9,816 nt of DNA. Origin: SYFI01 sp046095485. GTDB lineage: Bacteria > Actinomycetota > Thermoleophilia > Miltoncostaeales > Miltoncostaeaceae. Under the pieces are notes generated by a model. The model saw only the letters and a program-made list of their open reading frames with translations. It made no database searches and was not told the DNA's origin. The DNA lies in NCBI GenBank assembly GCA_046095485.1, contig JBJTJN010000043.1, forward strand, positions 1 to 9,816. Direction: 5' to 3'. The translations under genes were made by a program, and so were the position numbers. Below, piece by piece: positions 1 to 5,590 of the stretch. Position 1 is the first letter of the stretch; every line of letters begins with the position of its first letter.

Positions 1-74
1 CCCTGACTCCACGCCCCGCCCGCAGGGCCCGCCCACGTTCCCCGTTGGCGGTGTGAAAGCCGCTCGGCGCCGCG

Positions 75-80
75 TAGCGT
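75..80 (+). promoter_or_regulatory. Leaderless-type -10 box of the peroxiredoxin gene
   Basis: TAGCGT fits the actinobacterial TANNNT -10 pattern and ends 7 bases before the ATG at 88, so transcription would begin at or next to the start codon. No Shine-Dalgarno lies before that ATG, which supports a leaderless mRNA. The -35 region is not recognisable. Bases 1-74 hold no gene that I can support. Confidence 0.5.
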
Positions 81-87
81 CACAGTC

Positions 88-549
88 ATGTCACGACTCG
101 AGCCCGGCCAGCCCGCCCCCGACTTCACCCTGCCGTCCGATGGCGGGGACGACGTCACCCTCTCGTCGCTGCGAGGCCGTCCCGTGGTGCTGGTGTTCTA
201 CCCGAAGGCCATGACATCCGGATGCACCCAGCAGGCCTGCGGGTTCCGCGATGCGCTGTCGTCGTTCGCGAAGATCGACGCCACGGTGTTCATGATCAGC
301 CCCGACCCGGTGAAGCAGCTCGTGAAGTTCCGCGAGAAGGAGGGACTCACGTTCCCGCTGCTCTCGGATGAGTCGCACGAGGTGCTCGAGGCCTACGGCG
401 TGTGGGTGGAGAAGTCGATGTACGGCAAGAAGTACATGGGCGTGGAGCGCAGCACCTTCATCGTGGGCCCCGACGGCCTTCTGCAGCACGCCGACTACAA
501 GGTGAAGCCTGCTGGCGACGCCGAGCGGGTGCTCGGCCTCCTGGCGTAG
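88..549 (+). CDS. Peroxiredoxin, BCP/AhpC-TSA family (thioredoxin-dependent thiol peroxidase)
   Basis: A 153-aa cytosolic thiol peroxidase that should reduce H2O2 and organic hydroperoxides at the expense of thioredoxin. The N-terminus (PGQPAPDFTLPS) is the usual peroxiredoxin opening, followed by the VLVFYPK strand at 34-40. The active site reads TSGC with peroxidatic Cys46, then a second Cys at 51, the five-residue spacing of the BCP/PrxQ group that forms an intramolecular disulfide. The usual TPGC is TSGC here, so Pro is replaced by Ser while the catalytic Thr43 is kept. Length is normal for BCP. The ATG at 88 has no Shine-Dalgarno but has a TAGCGT box 7 bases upstream, suggesting leaderless expression. 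A nitroreductase and a rhodanese follow on the same strand. The family is secure; the physiological substrate is not visible. Confidence 0.93.
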   Translation: MSRLEPGQPAPDFTLPSDGGDDVTLSSLRGRPVVLVFYPKAMTSGCTQQACGFRDALSSFAKIDATVFMISPDPVKQLVKFREKEGLTFPLLSDESHEVLEAYGVWVEKSMYGKKYMGVERSTFIVGPDGLLQHADYKVKPAGDAERVLGLLA

Positions 550-605
550 GACGGCGCACGGCCCCGTATCCTTCCAACGACCCCGAGTTCAAGTGAGGTA
601 GGGAA

Positions 606-1262
606 GTGGACGTCTTCGAGGCAATTCGCAAGCGCAAGGCCGTGCGCACCTACACGGACAGGCCCGTGTCCGACGAGGTGCTCGACAAGGTGCTGCGCGC
701 CGCGCTGTCGGCCCCCACGGGAAGCGGATCGCAGGCCTGGGGCCTGCTGGTGGTGCGCGACGATGCCAAGCGTCAGGCGATCGCCGACCTGGTCATCGCC
801 GGTGCCGCCAAGTACTTCGCCGCCATGCGCCCGATGGGGGACGCCACGCCCGAGGAGCATGAGCAGCAGTGCGTGGCGTATGCCGAGCAGATCCTCCCCA
901 CCTACCGCATCGCGCCGGTGTGGGTGCTTGGCCTGCTGGTGCCGCGCAACAACTACCCCGAGGCCATGGCCGAGGGCGGGTACGTGGACGATCTGCTCTC
1001 CGTGGCCTTCGCCATGGAGAACCTGTTCGTGGCGGCCCGCGCCGAGGGGCTGGGAACCGTGCCCACGTCGGCCTTCCAGCGCTTCGAGAAGGACCGCCTG
1101 CGCGAGATCGTGGGGCTCCCGGACGACGTGGACCCGGTGCTCGTGACCCCGCTCGGCTACCCCGAGTCGTTCCCCGAGGGCCTTCCGCCCGCGCTCAAGC
1201 GCACCTACCGTGGCTGGAAGTCGCTGGTGCACGACGACGCGTGGGGCAACACCCGCGACTGA
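606..1262 (+). CDS. Nitroreductase-family FMN oxidoreductase
   Basis: A 218-aa protein of the nitroreductase superfamily, FMN-dependent enzymes that use NAD(P)H to reduce nitro groups, quinones or other two-electron acceptors. The N-terminus (FEAIRKRKAVRTYTDRPVSDEVL) carries the basic FMN-phosphate-binding region, although the common RRS reads RKA. The second motif APTGSGSQAW (36-45) matches the usual APSG-N-QPW loop, and the AMENLFVAARAEGLGT stretch is the conserved dimer/FMN helix followed by the GLGT turn. The start is GTG at 606, with GAGGT ending 6 bases before it. The gene lies 56 bases after the peroxiredoxin and 25 before the rhodanese. A TATCCT box at 567-572 could give it its own promoter. 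Family assignment is strong, the substrate is unknown, and a dehalogenase- or BluB-like role is not supported by any specific motif. Confidence 0.88.
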   Translation: MDVFEAIRKRKAVRTYTDRPVSDEVLDKVLRAALSAPTGSGSQAWGLLVVRDDAKRQAIADLVIAGAAKYFAAMRPMGDATPEEHEQQCVAYAEQILPTYRIAPVWVLGLLVPRNNYPEAMAEGGYVDDLLSVAFAMENLFVAARAEGLGTVPTSAFQRFEKDRLREIVGLPDDVDPVLVTPLGYPESFPEGLPPALKRTYRGWKSLVHDDAWGNTRD

Positions 1263-1274
1263 CCGCTGATCCGA

Positions 1275-1280
1275 GGAGGA
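1275..1280 (+). promoter_or_regulatory. Shine-Dalgarno of the rhodanese gene
   Basis: GGAGGA lies 7 bases before the GTG at 1288 and decides that start over downstream in-frame codons. Confidence 0.75.
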
Positions 1281-1287
1281 CGCTTCC

Positions 1288-1629
1288 GTGGCATGGGATG
1301 ACATCGCGCAGTGGCAGCCGCAGGACCTCTTTGCGTCGCTGCGCATGGGCGACAAGGTGCAGCCGGTGGACTGCCGCGAGTTCTCGTGGCGCGAGGCCGA
1401 GACCAAGGTGAAGGGGGCCACCCGCATCGACCCGATGTCGTTCACCTCGGAGATCGACTCCCTGCCCACCGACAAGGAGATTGTCTTCTACTGCGATCGG
1501 CCGGGTGAGGCCACGAGCATGAAGATCGCCCTCACGGCGTTCGACAAGGGCTACACGCGCGTGGGGGTGCTGGTGGGGGGATTCGACGCCTGGGTGGCGG
1601 CGGACTACCCCGTGGAGCCCAAGGAGTAG
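1288..1629 (+). CDS. Single-domain rhodanese-like protein (sulfurtransferase)
   Basis: A 113-aa protein matching one complete rhodanese domain, the fold that carries a persulfide on an active-site cysteine and passes sulfur to acceptors such as cyanide or thiols. Visible marks are the VDCREFSWREA segment (27-37), equivalent to the LDVRE-type signature, the IDPMSF segment, and the active-site loop after the IVFYC strand: Cys69 followed by DRPGEA, a six-residue loop of the usual C-x-x-G-x-A/S/T type. The C-terminal GGFDAW motif is typical of the GG-x-x-AW end of the family. Start GTG has a good Shine-Dalgarno. It lies 25 bases behind the nitroreductase and is probably cotranscribed. Because the catalytic cysteine is present, it should be active rather than a regulatory rhodanese. 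The sulfur donor is unknown. Confidence 0.9.
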   Translation: MAWDDIAQWQPQDLFASLRMGDKVQPVDCREFSWREAETKVKGATRIDPMSFTSEIDSLPTDKEIVFYCDRPGEATSMKIALTAFDKGYTRVGVLVGGFDAWVAADYPVEPKE

Positions 1630-1631
1630 CC

Positions 1632-1647
1632 CGCCGGCGACCCGGCG
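1632..1647. terminator. GC hairpin between convergent genes
   Basis: CGCCGG and CCGGCG form a 6-bp stem with a CGAC loop, just after the rhodanese stop and facing the convergent gene that ends at 1655. There is no T tract, so this is a weak terminator call based on position and symmetry. The perfect 10-bp palindrome GCGCTAGCGC at 1652-1661 follows and contains the stop codon of the opposite gene. Confidence 0.4.
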
Positions 1648-1654
1648 CGAGGCG

Positions 1655-1972
1655 CTAGCGCTTGGGGGTGAGCCCGTAGTTCTGCTCGAGCCACTGCGGG
1701 AGGATCGCCGCGATGCCGCGGATGAGCAGCTCGCGCTCCGAGATGGCCACGCGCGCGGCGACCGACAGCACGAGCTGCCCCTCGTCGCTGCGCACGCCGT
1801 TGACGCCCGACACCATGTCGTTGGCCTCGGCCTTGTTGTAGACCATGGCGCGCGCGGCCATGGGCCAATGGTCCTTGGTCCAGTCTATGAGCGCCTGCTC
1901 GAGGTCGCTGGGCTCGTACTCGAAGAGCGCTCGCTGGAGCTCGTTGGGCGTGGGGTCGCTGTCGCGCTGCAT
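1655..1972 (-). CDS. Conserved-looking hypothetical protein, 105 aa
   Basis: I do not recognise this family. The protein is acidic at the N-terminus (SDPTPNELQRALFEYEPSDLEQAL) and looks largely alpha-helical, with a central segment VRSDEGQLVLSVAARVAISERELLIRGI that may be a strand followed by a helix. There is no signal peptide, membrane helix or cysteine, so it is probably cytosolic. It is a real gene rather than a shadow: the reverse-strand ATG is preceded by AAAGGA ending 6 bases upstream (bases 1984-1979), and it occupies a stretch with no competing + strand gene. It is convergent with the rhodanese and divergent from the membrane protein at 2023, whose start lies 50 bases away. Confidence 0.7.
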   Translation of the reverse strand: MQRDSDPTPNELQRALFEYEPSDLEQALIDWTKDHWPMAARAMVYNKAEANDMVSGVNGVRSDEGQLVLSVAARVAISERELLIRGIAAILPQWLEQNYGLTPKR

Positions 1973-2022
1973 CTGACGTCCTTTGCGGGGCCGGTTGGCG
2001 GTACGCAGGGCAGGATAGCCAC

Positions 2023-2550
2023 GTGAGTGATGCCAGCGGTACGCGACTCGGCGGCGCGCGCGGCCGCATGGTGCTGATGGCGGGGGCGCTCGCCCTCTGC
2101 GTGATCGCCATCGTCGGCGCCAGCCTGGAATGGGGACGCCTCATCGTGAATGGCCGCCTCGTGGCGGTGGAGGCCGGCCTGTCGCTGTGGCAGGGCGTCA
2201 CCGTGCTGGTCGCGGCGGCGGTCGGCGCCCTCGTGATGGCCTTCGCGGTGGCATCCGCCCGAGGTCGCGCCGCCGCGCTGATGGCGCTGGTCGCGGGAGT
2301 GGTGATCTGCGCCGCGTCCATCAGCGCGCTCTCGTGGCTGGTGACCCGCCCGGACGACCTGGCGGACCAGGTGAAGGCCGCTGCCGCCGACATACCGCTC
2401 GAGGGGTATGTGGTGCCGCCCATCGAGAGCATCGTCGGGCCCGGTGGGTGGATCGCCCTCGCGGCCGGCGCGCTGCTGGCGCTGGCCGGGCTGGTGGCCG
2501 TGGTGACGTGGGCGTGGCGCGGGCGCGGCAGGGGCACGGGGGAGGCCTGA
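2023..2550 (+). CDS. Four-helix integral membrane protein
   Basis: A 175-aa inner-membrane protein with four hydrophobic segments at about residues 15-34, 56-78, 83-105 and 141-164. A short cytoplasmic N-terminus rich in Gly/Arg precedes helix 1, and an extracytoplasmic-type loop (ASLEWGRLIVNGRLVAVEAG) lies between helices 1 and 2. A second soluble loop of about 35 residues (TRPDDLADQVKAAAADIPLEGYVVPP) separates helices 3 and 4, and the C-tail RGRGRGTGEA is basic. The layout recalls actinobacterial Trp-associated/DUF-type four-helix proteins, but I see no diagnostic motif and assign no function. Start GTG at 2023 follows a weak CAGGAT box with 6-base spacing; ATG at 2068 is the alternative. 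Its TGA overlaps the next start (TGATG), so the two are translationally coupled. Confidence 0.75.
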   Translation: MSDASGTRLGGARGRMVLMAGALALCVIAIVGASLEWGRLIVNGRLVAVEAGLSLWQGVTVLVAAAVGALVMAFAVASARGRAAALMALVAGVVICAASISALSWLVTRPDDLADQVKAAAADIPLEGYVVPPIESIVGPGGWIALAAGALLALAGLVAVVTWAWRGRGRGTGEA

Positions 2551-3446
2551 TGGCATCGCGCATCGCATCGCTGCTGCCCTCGGTGACGGAAACGGTATGC
2601 GCCCTCGGCCTGCGCGACCGGCTCGTGGCGCGCAGCCACGAATGCGACTTCCCGCCGGGCATCGGGGATGTGCCGGCCGTGACGTCGAGCCGGCTGCCCG
2701 CGGCCGCGGTGACCCAGGCACAGGTGGACGCCGCCGTCACCGATGCCGCCCGCCAGGGCGAGGCCCTCTACGACGTGGATGCCCACCTGCTCGCGCGCCT
2801 TCGGCCCGACCTGGTGATCACCCAGTCGCTCTGCGATGTGTGCGCGGTGGCCGAGGGCGCCGTGCTGGCGGCCGTGCGGCACATCGATCCACCGGCGCAG
2901 GTGCTGTCGCTGGCGCCGGGCCGGCTCGATGAGGTGATCGCGTCGGTGCAGGAGGTGGCCGATGCGGCCGGCGTGCCCGACTCCGGCCGCGCCCTGGTGG
3001 AATCGCTGCGCGCGCGGCTCGATGCCGTGCGCGCACGCGTGGCGGGTCGCCCGCCGGTGCGCGTAGCGGCCGTGGAGTGGATCGACCCCCCGTGGTCGGC
3101 GGGGCACTGGGTGCCCGACCAGGTGGCCGCCGCGGGCGGCGTGGAGGTGCTGGTGGCAGCCGGGGCCCGGTCGGCCCGCGCCACCTGGGATGACGTGGTG
3201 GCCGCCCGCCCCGACGTGTTGGTGCTCATGCCCTGCGGGCTCTCGCTCGCGGAGGTCATGGACCTGGCCGACGCCGTGCCGCCCATCCCCGCGCGCGTGG
3301 CCGCCGTGGACGCATCGGGGCTCTTCAGCAGGCCTGGCCCCCGGCTGGTGGACGGCGCCGAGGTGATGGCGCGCATCCTGCACCCGCTGCCCGGTGATCC
3401 CCCGGGCGGGACGTCGTGGGCGTGGCTCGACGGCCGCGCGGGCTAG
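2550..3446 (+). CDS. BtuF-like (PF01497-type) substrate-binding-fold protein without signal peptide
   Basis: A 298-aa protein of the periplasmic-binding group that includes cobalamin- and siderophore-binding proteins. It opens RIASLLPSVTETVCALGL, the classic first strand and helix of the BtuF/FhuD fold. Family-specific motifs follow: SHECDFP (29-35), LARLRPDLVITQ (81-92), LCDVCAV with Cys95 and Cys98, EWIDPPW (176-182), MPCG (227-230) and the GPRLVDG end. There is no secretion signal or lipobox Cys: the protein starts directly at the first beta-strand, and the ATG at 2550 has GGAGG 4 bases before it. It should therefore be cytosolic. No ABC permease or ATPase is nearby. Known relatives are annotated as cobalamin-binding proteins, but the ligand of the soluble form is, as far as I know, not established. 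The invariant Cys/His/Glu residues could bind a metal or cofactor. Confidence 0.85.
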   Translation: MASRIASLLPSVTETVCALGLRDRLVARSHECDFPPGIGDVPAVTSSRLPAAAVTQAQVDAAVTDAARQGEALYDVDAHLLARLRPDLVITQSLCDVCAVAEGAVLAAVRHIDPPAQVLSLAPGRLDEVIASVQEVADAAGVPDSGRALVESLRARLDAVRARVAGRPPVRVAAVEWIDPPWSAGHWVPDQVAAAGGVEVLVAAGARSARATWDDVVAARPDVLVLMPCGLSLAEVMDLADAVPPIPARVAAVDASGLFSRPGPRLVDGAEVMARILHPLPGDPPGGTSWAWLDGRAG

Positions 3447-3449
3447 ACT
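3444..3449 (+). promoter_or_regulatory. Candidate -10 box for the GYD gene, containing the upstream stop codon
   Basis: TAGACT ends 10 bases before the ATG at 3460. Its first three bases are the TAG stop of the BtuF-like gene. A start site 6-7 bases downstream would leave a leader of only 3-4 bases, with no Shine-Dalgarno visible. Confidence 0.4.
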
Positions 3450-3459
3450 CGCCCCAGCC

Positions 3460-3735
3460 ATGAAGACCTTCATCCTCTTCGCGACGCTCAGCCCGCAGGG
3501 CATGCTGACCCTTCGCCACACGCCCGAGCGCCTGCTCGAGGTGAACCGCGAGATCGAGGACCTCGGCGGCCGCGTGCTGCAGCAGTGGGCGCTGCTGGGC
3601 TACTACGACTTCATGAGCGTCATCGAGGCCAGGGATGAGATGGCCGCCGCGGACATCGCCGCCGAGCTCTCCGCCCGGGGCAGCGCCACGTTCGACACCA
3701 TGACGGTGATGGACGTGGACGAGCTCTTCGCCTAG
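3460..3735 (+). CDS. GYD-domain protein
   Basis: A 91-aa protein matching the whole length of the GYD family (PF08734), small dimeric alpha/beta (ferredoxin-like) proteins of unknown biochemical role. It begins KTFILFATLSPQGMLTLRHTPERL, matching the family's first strand and the ‘T-x-Q-G-x-x-x-x-x-x-x-P-x-R’ pattern. The family signature is present as GYYD (47-50) followed by FMSVIEARDEMAAADIAAEL, with a final strand TFDTMTVMDVDEL. The ATG at 3460 aligns with the family N-terminus; an in-frame extension upstream would run into the previous gene. It follows the BtuF-like gene by 13 bases and may be both cotranscribed and separately initiated. A convergent hairpin follows the stop. Confidence 0.88.
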   Translation: MKTFILFATLSPQGMLTLRHTPERLLEVNREIEDLGGRVLQQWALLGYYDFMSVIEARDEMAAADIAAELSARGSATFDTMTVMDVDELFA

Positions 3736-3745
3736 CCCGCCCCGC

Positions 3746-3766
3746 GCGCGTCGCTAGCCGACGCGC
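3746..3766. terminator. Convergent hairpin, 8-bp perfect stem
   Basis: GCGCGTCG (3746-3753) pairs exactly with CGACGCGC (3759-3766) around a five-base CTAGC loop. It lies 10 bases after the GYD stop, and the loop contains the stop codon of the opposite zinc-ribbon gene. It is well placed as a bidirectional terminator; there is no T tract. Confidence 0.5.
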
Positions 3767-3927
3767 CTCCAGCTCTCGGAGTGGCACAGGGGGCACGCGG
3801 GCAGCACGAGCACGCCGTCGTTCTCATCCGGCGAGGTGACCAGCAGGTCGCACTCGGCGCACCGGAATGATCCGGTCACCTCGTCCCCCACGTGGAGGAG
3901 GTCGGCGTCATCGGCGTCCTGCGGCAT
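3754..3927 (-). CDS. Small zinc-ribbon protein, 57 aa
   Basis: A short reverse-strand gene encoding MPQDADDADLLHVGDEV followed by a compact zinc ribbon. FRCAEC supplies Cys23 and Cys26, and PACPLCHSESWRRVG supplies Cys45 and Cys48, giving a CxxC-x18-CxxC four-cysteine site. Such mini-ribbons usually bind one zinc and act as nucleic-acid- or protein-binding modules; the partner here is unknown. Support for the start is strong: GGGAGGA (bases 3940-3934 on the reverse strand) ends 6 bases before the ATG at 3927. The stop sits inside the loop of a convergent hairpin. It follows the membrane-anchored zinc-ribbon gene by 53 bases on the same strand, so the two ribbons may share a transcript. Confidence 0.75.
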   Translation of the reverse strand: MPQDADDADLLHVGDEVTGSFRCAECDLLVTSPDENDGVLVLPACPLCHSESWRRVG

Positions 3928-3980
3928 CTGGTGTCCTCCCGCGCGCGGCGCGTGGGTCGGGGGAAGGAATCCCTCGGTGG

Positions 3981-4253
3981 CTAGATCGCGAGCGCGGCGA
4001 CCAGGCTGGCCGCCGCGACGATGGCGAACAGCACGAAGCCGGCCGCCAGGAGGCGCGTCTCGGTGACCACGGGACGTCGCACCTCGCCTGCGTGCGCGGG
4101 GCGCCAGTGGATGATGCGCTGCACGCGGCCCTCATGCACGGAGCGCTCGCAGTACGGGCAGAAGGTGGCCGACTCGAGCAGGGGAAGCCCGCACCGGTGG
4201 CAACCGGGTGCATCCGAGTGATGGTGATGCTGGAGATCCGACTCCGTGCGCAC
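3981..4253 (-). CDS. Zinc-ribbon protein with C-terminal membrane anchor, 90 aa
   Basis: The N-terminal part holds a zinc ribbon: CHRC (Cys18, Cys21) and, after ten residues, CPYC (Cys32, Cys35), the usual ‘C-x-x-C-G-x-x-x’ rubredoxin-knuckle style. It is preceded by a four-histidine run at 9-12. A basic linker (RIIHWRPAHAGEVRRPVV) leads to one hydrophobic helix at about 68-89 that ends the protein, so it is probably a tail-anchored protein with the ribbon in the cytosol. I chose GTG at 4253 because GAGGAG ends exactly 6 bases before it; the open frame extends upstream, but that extension is Arg/Pro-rich and lacks a start with a ribosome site. Function unknown. Confidence 0.7.
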   Translation of the reverse strand: MRTESDLQHHHHSDAPGCHRCGLPLLESATFCPYCERSVHEGRVQRIIHWRPAHAGEVRRPVVTETRLLAAGFVLFAIVAAASLVAALAI

Positions 4254-4295
4254 GAGCTGCTCCTCGCGTGGTCCCGTCACCTCGACGGGGAAAAC

Positions 4296-4301
4296 ATCAT
4301 A
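4296..4301 (-). promoter_or_regulatory. Near-consensus -10 box TATGAT upstream of the anchored zinc-ribbon gene
   Basis: Read on the reverse strand, TATGAT differs from TATAAT at one base and stands out in very GC-rich surroundings, followed by an unusual TTTT run. It lies about 42 bases before the GTG at 4253, leaving room for a leader with the GAGGAG site. No convincing -35 hexamer is visible. Confidence 0.45.
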
Positions 4302-4359
4302 CCCCCGCCGGGAGGAATTCGCGCCCCGGTGTCGACGGTGGGGCGCCGATACCGGGCGA

Positions 4360-4701
4360 TCAGGCGGTGTCATCCTCGGCCGCCACGACTGCATCGTCCG
4401 CCAGCATGGGGAATGCGGCCATGGCGTCGTGGGCGGTGTCCTCGTCGGCCTTCACGGCACGCGCGGCCCGCACCTCGGCAAGGCGCGACTCCACCTCGGC
4501 GATTTCCGGGGCGAGCGCCTCGGCGGTGAGCGCGCCCTCCTCGGCCAGCGCGTAGGCGCGGGCGCCCAGCGCCGCGAGGGCCTGCCGGTGCCGGCGCTCG
4601 AGCACGCGCTTCTCGCCCTCGAGCCGCGCGCGGTGCACTGATCCGCGCATGTCGTGGGCCACGCGGCCCGCGGTGCTGGTGACCGACCGGATGATGGACA
4701 T
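4360..4701 (-). CDS. Helical hypothetical protein, 113 aa
   Basis: I do not recognise a family. The protein starts MSIIRSVTSTAGRVAHDMRG, then is strongly charged and predicted helical from about 20 to 85 (RARLEGEKRVLERRHRQALAAL and EIAEVESRLAEVRAARAVKADE), consistent with a short coiled coil. It ends in an acidic Ala/Asp/Glu tail. No cysteine, signal peptide or membrane helix. The start at 4701 rests on a TACGCT -10 box that ends 6 bases before the ATG, the same geometry as other genes here; the longer open frame upstream lacks support. It is divergent from the pilin-like operon, sharing a 95-base control region with a perfect palindrome next to its -10 box. A link to pilin biology is only positional. 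Confidence 0.65.
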   Translation of the reverse strand: MSIIRSVTSTAGRVAHDMRGSVHRARLEGEKRVLERRHRQALAALGARAYALAEEGALTAEALAPEIAEVESRLAEVRAARAVKADEDTAHDAMAAFPMLADDAVVAAEDDTA

Positions 4702-4707
4702 GCCTCC

Positions 4708-4713
4708 AGCGTA
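4708..4713 (-). promoter_or_regulatory. Leaderless-type -10 box of the 113-aa gene
   Basis: Reverse-strand TACGCT followed by exactly 6 bases (GGAGGC) and ATG. The GGAGG directly before the ATG is too close to work as a Shine-Dalgarno, so leaderless initiation is the simpler reading. Confidence 0.55.
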
Positions 4714-4727
4714 CAACCGCCGGTTGT
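4713..4727. promoter_or_regulatory. Perfect 15-bp palindrome, candidate operator
   Basis: ACAACCG and CGGTTGT form a 7+1+7 inverted repeat. It shares its first base with the -10 box of the reverse gene and covers the spacer where RNA polymerase would bind. It also lies about 60 bases upstream of the -10 box of the divergent pilin-like operon, so a bound repressor could affect one or both units. Confidence 0.5.
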
Positions 4728-4784
4728 GGCAGGCAGGCGCGCCAGCCGTCACGAGGCGGCACACACGGGTGCGTCGGGCGGCCA

Positions 4785-4790
4785 TAGCGT
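4785..4790 (+). promoter_or_regulatory. Leaderless-type -10 box of the pilin-like operon
   Basis: TAGCGT ends 6 bases before the ATG at 4797, with no Shine-Dalgarno between them. The hexamer is identical to the one in front of the peroxiredoxin. Confidence 0.55.
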
Positions 4791-4796
4791 CGCGGC

Positions 4797-5564
4797 ATGG
4801 TCGGCACGGCGGATACGCGGTGGTCATCGGGGCAGGCGACGCTCGAGCACGTCGGGCTGGTGCTGGTGGTCGCCCTCATGTTCGGGGCGCTCGGCACCTG
4901 GGCCGTGCGGGGCTTCCAGCCGCCCGACGCCCCGCCGCCGGTGATCGAGCGCGTGGCGGCCCCGCTGTTCGGCGGACTCGCCACCGGAGCGCCCCCCGTG
5001 GGCGGGGCGCCGGCGGGCACCGCTGGCGGTGCCGATGCCCGTGCCGCCGTGGCGGGCGCCGTGAACCGGGGCGGGGGCGCCGTAGGCAGTGGGTCGGCGC
5101 TGCCGGTGGGCATGCGCGGCATGGCGCGTGCCATGGAGCGCGCGGCCGATGCCATGACCGGCGCGGCGGGCGATGGGGCAGCCGGGGCCCCTGCCCGCGG
5201 CGAGCGCAGCGTGGTGCGGCGCATCTGGGACGGCGTGCTCTGGTGGGGCGCGCTCAACGTGGACGGGCAGATCGAGGCGGGCAAGGGGTTCCTCGAGCAG
5301 ATCGGCGTGCGGGCAGAGGACCTGGTGAAGGACCCGGTCAAGACGGTCGAGGGGGCCATCGACCGGCTGTCGCGTCCGCCGGTCACGAGCACCGCTGATC
5401 GCGTGGCCAACATCGTGCGGGCGCTGTCGGGCGTCGGCGACCGGCCGTTCCGCGAGTCGTTCCTGGGCATCTCACGCGACCTGGGCGGCCTCGGCGCCGA
5501 CTGGCTCATCGCGAAGTTCGCCCGCGGTGCGGGAGAGGTGCTCGGGAAGTTGCTGGGCGGGTGA
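4797..5564 (+). CDS. Large protein with prepilin-like N-terminus
   Basis: A 255-aa protein that begins with a short polar leader (residues 1-12), then G12|QATLEH and a hydrophobic helix at about 17-37. This matches a type IVb (Flp) prepilin processing site: glycine before the cut and Glu at +5, with His in place of the usual Tyr at +6. After the helix comes a Pro/Gly/Ala-rich linker (about 41-135), then a helical C-terminal region with WDGVLWWGALNVDG (144-157), KDPVKTVEGAIDRL (178-191) and an amphipathic end. At 255 aa it is far longer than Flp pilins, so it may be a minor pilin, a pilus-tip or anchored surface protein. The linker-to-helix part also loosely recalls the connecting region of polymorphic secreted proteins. 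Its stop overlaps a possible start of the next gene, which carries the same motif. The C-terminal domain is unknown to me. Confidence 0.72.
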   Translation: MVGTADTRWSSGQATLEHVGLVLVVALMFGALGTWAVRGFQPPDAPPPVIERVAAPLFGGLATGAPPVGGAPAGTAGGADARAAVAGAVNRGGGAVGSGSALPVGMRGMARAMERAADAMTGAAGDGAAGAPARGERSVVRRIWDGVLWWGALNVDGQIEAGKGFLEQIGVRAEDLVKDPVKTVEGAIDRLSRPPVTSTADRVANIVRALSGVGDRPFRESFLGISRDLGGLGADWLIAKFARGAGEVLGKLLGG

Positions 5565-5577
5565 AAACCATTGGAAC

Positions 5578-5584
5578 AAGGGGG
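5578..5584 (+). promoter_or_regulatory. Shine-Dalgarno deciding the start of the small Flp prepilin
   Basis: AAGGGGG ends 6 bases before GTG at 5591 (ATG at 5594 follows directly). This favours 5591 over the GTG at 5561, which overlaps the previous stop codon and has only GAAGTTGCTGGGCGG before it. Confidence 0.5.
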
Positions 5585-5590
5585 TTCGAC

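Noticed and set aside
495..1475. Reverse-strand open frame opposite the nitroreductase and rhodanese
   Set aside because: Antisense to two secure families; composition is that of a GC-rich shadow.
1605..3521. Long reverse-strand open frame of more than 600 codons opposite the membrane protein and BtuF-like gene
   Set aside because: It runs antisense to recognisable genes, is dominated by Arg/Ala/Pro/His as expected for a GC-rich shadow, and lacks any family motif or ribosome site.
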